A model generated the notes under the pieces. It was not told where the DNA came from. It did no database searches and worked only from the letters and a program-made list of their open reading frames with translations. The position numbers and the translations under genes were made by a program. This document shows, in pieces, positions 1 to 9,746 of a stretch of 21,800 nucleotides of DNA. The stretch covers positions 1 through 21,800 of the forward strand of contig NW_026516563.1 of NCBI RefSeq assembly GCF_025602895.1. The letters run 5' to 3'. Numbering within the stretch: the first letter of the stretch is position 1; each line of letters begins with the position of its first letter. Source of the DNA: Polychytrium aggregatum (lineage: Eukaryota > Chytridiomycota > Chytridiomycetes > Polychytriales).

Positions 1-743
1 GGTGCCACAGGAACGCATGCCTGGCGCTCGCACAGGGGTCGAGTCGAGTCGACCGCCCAGTCTCGCCGTTGTGTTGCACTGGCACAGGTCGCAAGATCAG
101 TCTGTCCCATCCTGCCGCCCTTCGCTCCGGCTTGAACAATAGTTTCCCCCAAAGCCGCTCCGTGACAATGCTCCAGCCGCAAGCACACTCGCTGCATCGT
201 GCTTTCGAGAAAGTAGCGGATGTCTCACGTGCGGTGCTCGACTCGTCGATTGTGTATCCGCGCTTGGTCTTGCACCTGGGATGCCTGTTGCCTGCGACCT
301 CCGGACAATCCTCGGTCTCTCCTCAACGGCCGCGTCCTTTGGAACCGGCCTGTGCCGCCATCGATCCATCTCCCAATCATCCAGACCGAGCCAGTGTCCT
401 GATTCGTCAAAGTTGACAAACAATGGACAGCTGAATGACCTTGCTGCCATTGCCGTTCAGACGTGAGACCAGCAAGCGCAGCCTCTTTCTCTCGATTTCT
501 GCGTTGACTCGCACTCGCCTACAGCTCGGCCCAAGGAAGCAAGGTGCTCCTTAGCAATCGGTTGCTTGATTCCTCTTGTGCCTCGGCCAAACCCCGCTCG
601 AGAGCCACTCGCTTTCCATCAATCCGGTGTAGCGCGCGCACTCTGGGCTGATAGTCTCTCAAGAAATACCGAACGGAGGTCGATAGCTTGTTGGCTTGGT
701 TGAACGCATCCCCTTCCTCTAACCACCTCTCATCCCCAGCGAT
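1..743. other. Upstream region of the RGS gene, no clear gene
   Basis: I see no convincing protein in this stretch on either strand. Its right end reads like the 3' end of an intron: a CTAAC branch-like site at 719-723 is followed 12 to 16 nt later by a pyrimidine-rich run ending in CCCCAG (AG at 738-739). A GTGAGA donor at 463 would pair with it to give a 277-nt intron. That would be either a 5'UTR intron or an intron in the coding part; an ATG at 281 is open to that donor and in the phase needed to join the RGS reading frame, but the encoded residues match nothing I know. A short TCGAG repeat lies near 36-56. Confidence 0.4.
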
Positions 744-3372
744 ATGGCGACCAAGGTAGGGCCGTCGCGGTTTCCCACGCATTCATTCGAGCGACGCCGT
801 TGCCCACACGCAACTTCTATATCCTGCCCGCTCGACTAACGCCACATCAACTCATTCACCATCCCTCTGCCCACTTGCTCTTCCGCCTGATGCCATCGAC
901 CCAACGTGGCCTTGGGATATAACATCGACAACCCTCATATACTCTCAACACATCAACCGCTCGTGTGCTCATCATTCACCGCCTTTTCTCACACGCGCAT
1001 ATTCATCTGCACGTTGGTGGTGCTTTCTCACGCGCCATTCGCCGTCGGTCTATTGCTGGGTCACTCGGGCCACGGTGTCTTGCGCACACCACATCTCCTT
1101 CGCCGTGTATGGTCATTGTTCTGGCTCCATATCCTTCCATGTGTACCAGAAAAAGGACACGGAGAAGTTCCTGTTGGACTTGGCTGTGCTTGTCGCAGCT
1201 CTGCCCATCAACACCAACAAAACTCTCTTCAAGGCTTTCACAAACACCTTTACGGGCGAGGACGCCATCAGCACCATACTTTCGCTGCCAGCTCTTGGCC
1301 TCAAGAGCAAGGATGCCGCTGTTGAACGCATGGATGCGTATTTGGAAGCCCGTCTGCTCATCAATGTCGAAAAGCCCTTCGAGGACACCTTTCGCTCGAA
1401 ATACATCTACGCCGTCTCGTACAAGGGCGAGGAAATCCTCAAGGACGTCAAAATGGGGAAGCTCACCCATGAATCTCTCGAGTCGTCGCACCTGCACGGC
1501 TTTACCATCCAGTCTAAGCTGGCCTACATCGACCGGACGGCGAGCGGCAAAATTAGCCTGGGCTTCAACATGGCCGAGGTGCTCTTCAAGCGCTTCTGCG
1601 GCAAAGAGCCCAACATCACCGAGAAGAGCGAGCGCACCGGACCCATCTACCCCGGTGAGAGCCCCAGTAAGACTCCGAGCTCGGTCAATCTCGGCGACAT
1701 AGACGGCGTCGCCAGCGCCATCCAGCTCAAGAACCGCTCCCATCTGCGAGAAAAGATCCCCATGTCCTTCAGTGGCCACCAGGCCGTGACGTGGTTCTTG
1801 GATTCCACTTCCATCCTCACTCGCGCCGAGGGAATCGTCATTGGCTCGCACTATCTGTCGCTGGGCTGGATTCAGTCGGCCGGGGACTCGGGCGAGAAGA
1901 CCCTTGTGGATTCAAAGCATGCCCTCTATCAGTTTACTCCTGTTGCCATGGGGCTCGCCGGATGGCCGGTTTCCTTTGTCGAGGAGGCCATGCGGCAGAT
2001 GGATAAGCAAGGGCTCCGCAAGAGAGGATTGGCCCGAGGCGCCGACGAGCCTCCTCCTGGCACCAGTCTCATTTCCAAGGACAACCTCGAAAAGTTTGAG
2101 CGCATCCTGCGCAAGTCCCAAGAGATGCTCGACGGCGACTCGACTCGAGATTCAACGGCTTCCTCCGTCGTGGCTGCCTCGACTCGAGTCTCGACGGCCG
2201 TCAGCCATAAGCCAAGCGTCAAGCGAGTCTCTGGCCTCGGAGCCGACTTTGATGAAATGATGGCCGGACCACCCACCGAGGAATCCGGCGTCCGACCATC
2301 AATTGCAAATAACAACGCTTCCACGACCCGACACCGGGCCCACACCTCATCCGAGGCCAAGCCGTCTACTGCTGCCGGTGGCCGGGCTGAATCGTCCCGA
2401 GTCAGTACTGTCCTCTCGCCGACTGCACAGAAGGCCAAGACCGGTCCGCTGGCCGAGCAGTTTGCCAAGGAATCCAATTCCAATCGGCTCACCACCATCA
2501 TCGAGAACCAGGATCTTGCCGATGCCTTCCAAAAGTTCCTGTGTTCGACCTTTTGCGAGGAGAACTTTTTGTTCTGGGTGGATGCTGACCGATTCAGAAA
2601 GATGTATGGTGCACCCCTGGCTGGAGCCGATCCATCAGTGCCCGTCAAGCCCCAAGATATCATCCTGAACCACCACAAGCTCAAGGAAATCAGCCACGTT
2701 TACCTCATACCTCACGCCCTTGCCCTCTACCAGAAGTACATTGCCCGCGATTCGCCCTTTGAGGTCAACATCGGATCCAACCTGCGCCGACAGATCTGTG
2801 CCATCATCGAGAGCCTCGGTGACTCGCTCAAGCTCATCGACATCAACACGCTGAAGCAGCCCACGCCCGTCGACCCGATGGAGGTGATTCTGGCCCCACA
2901 CACCCCAAGCGACTTTCCCGCGACTACCGACGGATTCTCGGCCACCATGTTCGACGGCATCCAGACCCACCTGTTCCGTCTCATGTCGACCGACTCGACC
3001 CCAAAGTTCACCAAGACAGAGATCTATCAAGAGCTGTTCTGGTCGTATGTCTCACAGGGTCTGATCGCCCCGAGGGTCGCTGCTCCGAATCTGACCATCG
3101 AGCGGCGCCGCTCGAGCACCATCCAGACGCGACCCATCAGCCAAATAGTACAGCCGACACAAGCCCCTGTTCTGAAGGAGGAATCCGAAACCTACGAGAT
3201 GGCTGTGCCCATCGCAGGTTCGAGAAAAACCAGTCTCAAGATCTCCGATCCCGATCTCCGACCCAAGAACAGCACGAAAAAGGCGTCCGGGTCCGGCGAG
3301 GAGAATGGCCATCGTCGACGGAGCAGCATTGCAAACATCAACGAAGCCGTCCAGAAGTCCGGTGCCTTGTGA
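744..3372 (+). CDS. Regulator of G-protein signalling, Sst2/FlbA type (two DEP-like domains plus RGS domain)
   Basis: Family role: a GTPase-activating protein for a heterotrimeric G-alpha subunit that switches off pheromone or nutrient signalling at the plasma membrane. The large exon is 1150-3372, open with no internal intron. It encodes a first fungal DEP-like domain (about residues 5-110), a second DEP domain (about 189-274, containing HYLSLGWIQ) and an RGS domain (about 447-641, containing FCEENFLFWVDADRF). A Ser/Thr-rich linker separates DEP2 from RGS, and the tail carries two RRRSS-type basophilic kinase sites. That exon has no in-frame ATG before residue 90, so the start must come from splicing. 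The best model is a 12-base exon at 744-755 (ATG, residues MATK, G at -3 and +4) ending at a GTAGGG donor, spliced in phase 0 to the acceptor CAG at 1147-1149. This gives 744 aa, close to yeast Sst2 (698). Identity is firm; the N-terminus is not, and a further upstream exon is possible. Confidence 0.87.
756..1149 (+). other. Predicted first coding intron of the RGS gene with a 356-nt AG-free tract
   Basis: The intron runs from GTAGGG at 756 to ACCAG at 1149. After the AG at 790-791, no AG dinucleotide occurs until the acceptor itself. A perfect CTAAC branch-like site lies at 836-840, far upstream of the acceptor; CTCAC near 1026-1030 is a nearer, weaker candidate. The AG-free tract between branch and acceptor is what a scanning-type 3' splice site choice would require. 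Confidence 0.6.
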
Positions 3373-3717
3373 GCCGTGGCGATGTGCTCTGGTCCAGAAG
3401 TTGCAGAGGGTCTGTTTCTACTGTGACCATCCGGGCCGTCTGCTGGCGAGAGCATCCCGCTCTTGATATTGTTGGGGTGGGGGCGAAGGCACTTCAGCGA
3501 CGATTGGCAACACAAGATGCGCAATCGATCGGATGCATCTCCACTTTGAATATGCGAGCTCGAACCGCCACAGCAAATCTACCCCCCGAGTTAGCCGCCT
3601 GTCTGTCCGGTGACTGCATGCTTTTCTTTGCCGTTCCCGGTACATGCCCAAAATGACACTCTCTCTTGTCGATCTGCCCATCTTTCTCATGCCGCCGCGG
3701 ATATTCTTTGCACATTC

Positions 3718-3762
3718 CGTTTCGTCTCACTCCGTTTCGTTTCATTTCGTTTCGCTTCGTCT
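3718..3762 (+). repeat. Degenerate TTTCGT/TTTCAT microrepeat
   Basis: Several copies of CGTTTCGT-like units in a row, in the probable 3'UTR of the RGS gene. It is pyrimidine-rich on + and purine-rich on -. Confidence 0.7.
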
Positions 3763-3881
3763 CTGCCTCCTGAATTGCTCACGCTGCTGGTGGTCTCCAT
3801 TCTGTTGACTTTTGATTTCATTTCGCGGGGGTTATCGTGATTATCTTGTCCATGTTTTGCGGAATGCTGGGAGCAATATAG

Positions 3882-3887
3882 AATAAA
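3882..3887 (+). terminator. Candidate poly(A) signal AATAAA for the RGS gene
   Basis: A canonical hexamer 510 nt after the RGS stop codon. It implies a long 3'UTR; fungal signals are loose, so the call is tentative. Confidence 0.35.
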
Positions 3888-4081
3888 AACAGCGATACAA
3901 CCGATGGCGATGATGGCGAATGACCGCGATGGCGGCAACGCCGTTGAAGAACCAAGTGCTGGAGCCACTCTGCTGACGGACCCTGCATACTTGAGCCTTC
4001 GCCCGCCGTCCGCCACACTCATCCGCCACACCCACCCATCACCACCGATATCCGCATCGCCATGGCTGATACACTTTACAC

Positions 4082-4087
4082 TTTATT
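4082..4087 (-). terminator. Candidate poly(A) signal AATAAA for DCP2
   Basis: TTTATT on +, hence AATAAA on -, about 495 nt past the DCP2 stop. With the + signal at 3882 the two convergent transcripts would stop short of overlapping. Confidence 0.35.
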
Positions 4088-4580
4088 CAGAAAAAAAAAA
4101 AAAAACGGGACAACACGGCCGTTTCCATGAACATGTAGTATGTGTTGTGCTCGCGTCAAGCAAAGCCACAAGAAATAAAACAGATCACTTTGGCAGCCTC
4201 CGAGTGAACACCACCGGTCGCTCTCCGGTCTCCACAATTGACCTGCACCCTGGCCTCGGAGTGCCAGCGGTGAATGGTGCTCTTGGACACACTGGCGAAT
4301 GGTCATGGCCAGCACGCGATAGCATTGGGTAACAAAGTATTCGATGAATGGTCAAAAACACGGGCGTCCCGTTTTTAATTGGATTGACTATAAGTGACCA
4401 ATGTGTGTGTATTCAGGATACAAAGAGGCAACGCCTCAATAACAGGATATCCCCCCACTACCTTTTCATTTCGTTTCTGGTCGCTGTTGTTCAGACGGCC
4501 GTCTTCCCCTCGCTTTGGGTTGTTTGTGTGCGATCTGTGTTGGGGGAGGCTGGATGGTGCTCTCCATTGAGAATGCGCGG

Positions 4581-7500
4581 TCAGATCACTTCGCCGCGCT
4601 GCAGAATGCGATACTGTGGAGTTGGGTTTGAGGCCGGAGGGGCGCTGGGAGCAGATGCGCTCGGCCCTTTATCTCGCTTGCGGGGCTTTCCGGAGCCTGT
4701 CTGGCTGCTGCGGTGGCTGGGCTTATCGCGGTGGCTGTTTCGAGCTGCAGGCTTGGTACCGATCCGCGACTGAGAGGAGCTACTTCGCCTCGAGGGCCCG
4801 GCAGACTCCAGAGTGCTATAGTCCATCTCCTCGTCTTCGTCCTCGTCTTCTTCGCTTTCGAGCAGGATGGGCTGCGGCTCCTTGTGCTTTTTCTTGGCGA
4901 GCAAATGCTGGTTGTTTGGCTTGCCGCCTGCAGTTGGGCTCGCAGCACGTTGGGCGTGCTGGGGGAGCTGGAGGCCGGCTGCGGGCTGCTCCGAGGTCGG
5001 CGAGGCGATGCCAAGCAGTGCCTTGAGATAGTCAACCGGCTGAGGGTCCGGCGTGGGTTCAGTTTGTGTCTCGAGACGGAGCTTGACGGATGCACTGGAC
5101 GACTTCTTGCGGAGGATCGAGGATGTGGTTGTTGAAAACTCTCGAGATTGCCGGCGGACAGGGACCTGACTGGGCTCGAGCTTTTGCAGTTCAGAGTCTG
5201 CGCTGGGCTCATCCAAGCTGTCAAGTCGACCGCCAGTTGAGAAACTACTCAGCAGGTCCGTTCCCGTCAGTGGGTCCGCTTGGGAAACCACCCCGGCCGA
5301 ATTGATTGTGTGAGCAGGCTGCAGACGATTGGAATATGAATCGGCACTCGGCGGTGCTGTGAACTGAGTCAAATCCAGAGCACGGTGCCTTGGAGCAGAC
5401 GCCTCGGGCGCTTGCTCGTAAAGCGAGCTGTAAGCCTGGTTGCTCTGGACCGGGGGCTGCCCGCCCGTCAACAGGTTGATAAAGTCTGTGCCAGTCTGCG
5501 TTGTGTGGACATGCAGCTTGTTCGGGGTTGTTGGACTGACGTTTCGGTGACCAGAGAGCGGGGGCTCGACAGGCTTGGGAGCACCGGTGCCGACGAGGAG
5601 CGAGAGCAAGTCGCTCTTATGTTGCTGAAGGCGATTGGGGGGATTCCATACCTGGCCAGCGGACGAAATCGCATCTGACTGGGGAGAGGAAAACAAGTTT
5701 GTGATGCTGGAAGCGTTTGTGCCGGGGTGGGCCAGGGGTACTTGCTCACCGGTGCCCACGGGGATCTGTACCGGCGGTGCGATGCGGAAGGGAATAGGCG
5801 GACCGGCAGCCTCAAATGATGCCGGCGCGACAGCAGCGGGCCACTGGGCTGGTACGCTCGCAGCGGGAGGTTCGCTCGGGTTGATCACAAGGTGCTCGTT
5901 GGGGATGGCATAGGGCATGTTTGCAAGAGGGAACTGAACCAACGGCGGTGCGGGTGCCTTAGTGGTGAGGATTGAAAGTAAATCAAGTTTCGGGTCGATC
6001 AGGGTATGGTCCGCCGAGGGCGGCAGCATCATGCCTGGCTGCGGGAAAGCAGGTGGGTAGATGCCGCCATCGGTGTGGATGCCCATCATACTGCCGCCAG
6101 CGTGGCTCGGTCGGGCAGGTCGTGTCGAGTCGGTATTGCCTGTCAAGATGGTCAGCAACTCCGACTTGTGATGCGAATTGAATGGAGCAGGAACGGGCTT
6201 CGACGATATGCTCTCGAGTGGCGCGGGCGGCGCAGGGACGGGCCAGCCCTGGCGTTGGGGCTCAGTCGATATTTGAAGCGGAGGAGGGCCTCCAAGGAAG
6301 GGCATGGGCATAGCCAAGCCAAAGTCTGGAGTGGACATGGGCAGAGTAGGTGGAGCAACCGCCCCGGGCAGGCCTGCGGACGGTGCAGGTTGTGGCGGCC
6401 ATGGCAGTGAAGTAACCGATGGAAGTGCTGGTGCGGCGACTGGCATTGTCCCTGGCAGGGTACTAGGAGCAGGCGCGGCAGAAGCTGGCAGCGCAGAGCC
6501 AAGTGCCGAGAAAGAAAACGGGTCGAGACGTTGCGAGAACAAGGACTCGACTGAAATGGAGATGCCCTCGGGTTGAGCGGCGGATGTACCCGGCTGCTGC
6601 TGCTGCTGGTGCTGCTGCTGTGGCGGCAGTGGCGGTTTGAGAGCCTCTGCCGCGCCAATACCGATCAGGGCCTTGAGCGAGTTTGTGGCTGCCTCGTTGG
6701 AGCCGGAGCCCGGTGTTTTGACAGGAGAGACTCCGTTTGGCTGGATATCGCGCACATCTGGCTGAAGCTGAAGAGTGGTTGCGGGCTGGGGCTTGCCCTT
6801 GCCTTTGCCGCCTTTGGTTGGTGTTTTGAGGCCGCGCACATCGATCTCGGTGGCATTCTGGATAAGCATCTCCTGATCGAGACGCGAGACCAACTTGGAG
6901 GCGGATTTCCCGGACTGGTCCGGCTTGAGGGGAGTGGTTGGTGGAGGCTTCTTTGGGACAGGCGTCGCTCGCTTGCTGACCTCGACATCGGAGGTCACCT
7001 GGTAGTGCGCGACGCTCAAATCCAGATCGCTTTCCCACTCACTGGTACTCTTGTAGTCCTTGGAGGCCAGGGCCTTGCGCGAGGCAGACTTTTTGCTCTG
7101 CTTGTGCTTTGCCATCCAGCTTTTGATTGCACCCACAAAAGCGGTGACCATGTAAAACTTGTGCTTGCTGATGGATCCTATTGCGTCGCTCTGGAAGCCC
7201 TCGGGATCCTTGCTCCAGCCCGAAAGCGAATTGAGGGGGTGCCATTTGATATCCTGAAAAGCGAATCGCACAGTTGGCATTAGTTATGCGGACGTGGACG
7301 TGGACGTGGATGTGCAGTGACATCGTAGGGGGGGGGATATGTGCCAACGATCAGACAGCCATTGCTTACCCCGATCTCTTTCCGGGTCTGTGTCTCAAAC
7401 ACTGTGTTTTCGGGAATACCGGTGATGATGTACAGCCGAATCCGCTGCTCCTTCATCGTCCGTTCAACGTAGTCGGACTCTTTCAAGAACGCTGAGATGT

Positions 7501-8599
7501 CAAACCCTGTTTCCTCCATGACCTGGAACCACAGAGCAGGATATGCATCAGCCAGTGCCCCGGAGACGTTTAGAACCGAGCAGTGATGCTCAGCGAATGC
7601 TTACACGATCGATGAGCCATCTACCACCCATCGAGTATTCGTCACCCAGATGTCTATGAGCGGACTGACTCCACCCGGCTTTACCTCTCGGACGGCGCAG
7701 GAAGTCAGAGGCTCATCCTTGTTGATCTTGCCCTTGGGGAAACCCCATCCGGATCCGGCTTTCCATCCCTTGACGAGGAGGACCTTGAGGACCGAGATTT
7801 GGAAAGCGGGAGAAGTGAGTCACAAATGAGAAAGCGAAACAAGGGCTGCAAGATCAGCGCGGAACGACACCGCCGCTTCGGTATCAAGCGATCACCGCAA
7901 CGACAGCAGGCCACAGTAAAGAGGTTCCCGTTCACAATCACCGGGACTGATACCGATGGCGTGGAGAAGGGAGCTACATAGATCTTGCTCTTGGATGGGA
8001 TCCTGATGCAGCCTTGCCTACCTTATCCATCTTGGTGTTGAGGATGATGGCGCCGCAGACGGGCACCCTGACCTTGTACTCGATGAAGTTGGCAAAGGCG
8101 GTTTCGTGGTCGTGAGCCCATTCGTGCAGCAGCGGACAGTATTGGAAGAACCTCGAGGAAAAGTTCTTGAGGGAGTACGATGGGAGCTTTGGATTCTCTT
8201 CACGGACAAAGTCCTCGTAGAACCAGTGCGCCTGTTCGATCTGGAAGCAGATACGCTCGACAGACTTGAGCTCCTCTTCTGGTATGTTGATGATGAAGCG
8301 GCTGGAGAGGTGGCGTTGGTGGTCAGAGCAACGGTCAAACGGAGAAGCGCAGGTTGGGAAGGCCGGACAGCCCAAAGAGGCGAGACGAAGGGATCGCCGA
8401 TCGCCAGGGGACTCCAGCAGCGACTCAAGACCGATCAGGCCAGCAAAGATACGCATCAAGGACAATGCAGGGGCTCGATTTAGAGCGTCTTGGTGGCGAC
8501 AAGAGCCGTCGACCCGATGGGTGGATGGATGGATGGGGGTGGGCTGCACCTCTGCAAGTCGTCCAAGACCTCTTCGAATGACATGCGCTTGAACGTCAT
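4581..8599 (-). CDS. DCP2: mRNA-decapping enzyme subunit Dcp2 (Nudix hydrolase), 5 exons, 1084 aa
   Basis: Cleaves the m7GpppN cap of mRNA to release m7GDP in 5'-3' decay, working with Dcp1 and Edc3 in P-bodies. Exons on -: 8599-8550, 8301-8022, 7783-7685, 7522-7370 and 7253-4581; coding length 3255 nt. Residues 1-110 form the Dcp2 regulatory domain, with W43 and D47 in HWFYED, the cap-contacting pair known from fission yeast. The Nudix fold follows: GWGFPKGK at about 122-129 and REVMEETGF at 142-150, a full Nudix box with E146/E147 as metal ligands. Box B ([16 protein letters not shown]) is at about 226-241. Residues about 260-1084 are disordered: Pro/Gln-rich, with a Q/H run near 405-415, seven helical leucine-rich motifs, and an acidic patch near 993-1005. 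The start matches the fission yeast N-terminus (FEEVLDDL). It is longer than yeast Dcp2 (970 aa) because of the tail. Identity is near certain. Confidence 0.96.
7254..7369 (-). repeat. DCP2 intron 4 with GGACGT hexamers and a G/C homopolymer
   Basis: A 116-nt intron, donor GTAAGC and acceptor TTTCAG. On + it holds three GGACGT units at about 7290-7307 and a run of 9 G near 7328-7336. Only low-complexity sequence is seen. Confidence 0.65.
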
Positions 8600-8827
8600 C
8601 GTGTTCTGGCTGCGATGCAGAAATCGGCTGGAAGATGATGCTCTGCTCAGACAGACACGGACAGAGTGCTGATGTGCAAGTGGGCTCGAGGCTGGGGAGG
8701 CGATGCGGCGGGATGAGACGGGGCAGGACGAGATGGGATAGATGGAATAGATGGGATCGCCGAGGCGGAATGCGTTGGGCTGGAGCAAAGGGAAGCCGGG
8801 GTGTTCTCGGCGGAGAACGAGGGCACG

Positions 8828-8856
8828 CGAGAGCACAGCGAGAGCGCGGCGAGAGC
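8828..8856 (+). promoter_or_regulatory. GAGAGC repeat element, copy 1
   Basis: Two and a half units of an 11-bp repeat, ACAGCGAGAGC then GCGGCGAGAGC. It is 28 of 29 bases identical to 17589-17617 on the opposite strand. It lies 229 bp upstream of the DCP2 ATG and 345 bp upstream of the OST4 ATG. Function is inferred from position only. Confidence 0.5.
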
Positions 8857-9139
8857 TCCGTCCAAAACGGGCGCTGTTGGTGCGTTGGCGTTTCGTTCCA
8901 TCTTCCAGGCCGATCTCCCACAGACCAGGTACGTTCGGCTGACGCCTGATAGACCCCGACAGGCTCTCGAAAGGCTTTTTGGCAGGCTCTCGGCAGGCTG
9001 GGACCCACACACGGCCCCCGACCTGGCCTCGACCTTGCGGGGCCATTGCCGACCCGAATTTCGATTTCAGGCCCTGTCTTGATCCCGCAATCCCCCCGAT
9101 TGACCCCCTGCTTTCCCGTTTGCCGGCTGCTGGTGCTTG

Positions 9140-9172
9140 CCATCGCCATGCCATCGCCATGCCATCGCCGTG
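9140..9172 (+). repeat. Three tandem copies of CCATCGCCATG in the OST4 leader
   Basis: An 11-bp unit repeated about three times. Two copies each supply an upstream ATG, at 9148 and 9159. Confidence 0.75.
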
Positions 9173-9204
9173 CCAGCCCCTCCAGAACCGCAGCGCCGAT
9201 ATGA
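9148..9204 (+). CDS. Upstream ORF (18 codons) overlapping the OST4 start
   Basis: ATG at 9148 opens an 18-codon reading frame whose TGA (9202-9204) overlaps the OST4 ATG (9201-9203) as ATGA. This arrangement suits termination-reinitiation. Whether the leader is transcribed this far upstream is not known. A second upstream ATG at 9159 is in frame with OST4 and would add 14 residues. Confidence 0.4.
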   Translation: MPSPCHRRASPSRTAAPI

Positions 9205-9332
9205 CCATCACCGACCTGCAGCTCCAGTCCGCCGTGAACTTCCTCGGCGGGTCGATCATGGTTCTGATCATCATCTATCACTTCCTCCAAGCCAACGCTG
9301 CCAAGCCCTCCTCGCACCCCAAGTCGTCCTAG
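9201..9332 (+). CDS. OST4: Oligosaccharyltransferase subunit Ost4 (43 aa mini-protein)
   Basis: Ost4 is a single-span ER membrane mini-protein that holds the catalytic Stt3 subunit together with Ost3/Ost6 in the oligosaccharyltransferase, the complex that transfers the dolichol-linked glycan to Asn. The protein begins MTITDLQLQSAVNFLGGS and continues with MVLIIIYHFLQAN, matching the family pattern M-I-[ST]-D-x-Q-L followed by one membrane helix (about residues 11-31) with the conserved YH, then a short polar Lys/Ser tail. Length fits (36 aa in yeast, 37 in human). It is uninterrupted by introns. The 9201 start is chosen because the family begins with this MxxTDxQL sequence; an in-frame ATG 42 nt upstream would give a 57 aa form. 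Strongly supported despite its size. Confidence 0.93.
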   Translation: MTITDLQLQSAVNFLGGSIMVLIIIYHFLQANAAKPSSHPKSS

Positions 9333-9746
9333 AATCCCCGACATTCGAGCGAGGGGTGGGCCTGCTGTGTCTTTCCTCAGCCAGTCCAGCCAGCTCAGTC
9401 CGCTCCAGCTCATCCCCGGTGGAGCAACCCATAATAGTCTGCCCTGGCAACGCCGATATGACAACCGGGCTTGCCGGATTGGCGAGATTCACAGGCTGAG
9501 AATCTGGATGTCTGGCCAGCGGGTCACCTCTGTTTCGCAATATATCGATGCTGCTTGATGCGCAACGCAACGCCCGAGAGACTGCATGGCTGTTGGAAGG
9601 GCCATCGGCCCAGCGAGGGATTGCGGGGACTGTTGCAGATGGGCAGAGTCGCATGAGCGACGGCGAAGCCGTTTCAGCACAGATGCGTGTCCCGGCCGCT
9701 TCGCCGCGATCTTGCCCACGATCGGCTCTCCCAGCACACCAGCACC
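9333..9746. other. Intergenic region between OST4 and MHF1
   Basis: Head-to-tail spacer of 414 nt that must hold the OST4 3' end and the MHF1 promoter. No canonical AATAAA, TATA or repeat is evident. Confidence 0.5.

Larger units (their letters stand above)
3373..4580. other. Convergent intergenic region between the RGS gene and DCP2
   Basis: No gene is seen. The region should hold both 3'UTRs. It contains a TTTCGT-type microrepeat at 3718-3762, an AATAAA on + at 3882-3887, an AATAAA on - at 4082-4087, another AATAAA on + at 4174-4179, and a run of 15 A at 4091-4105. Confidence 0.6.
8600..9200. promoter_or_regulatory. Bidirectional promoter region between DCP2 (-) and OST4 (+)
   Basis: About 600 bp separate the two divergent start codons, so both promoters must lie here. 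No TATA box is evident. The region holds GATAGATGG-type repeats (about 8733-8755), an 11-bp GAGAGC repeat element at 8828-8856 that recurs upstream of YSH1, and an 11-bp repeat in the OST4 leader at 9140-9172. Confidence 0.6.

Noticed and set aside
519..782. 87-codon frame on - before the RGS gene
   Set aside because: No ATG-based conserved sequence recognised, and it overlaps the likely RGS first exon and splice site.
1003..1851. 282-codon frame on - opposite the RGS exon
   Set aside because: Antisense shadow of a GC-rich conserved coding exon.
7974..9464. A 496-codon open frame on - across the DCP2 5' part and its promoter
   Set aside because: Only the segments matching Dcp2 (8550-8599 and 8022-8301) are conserved. 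The rest is intron or promoter translation, and the splice model explains it.
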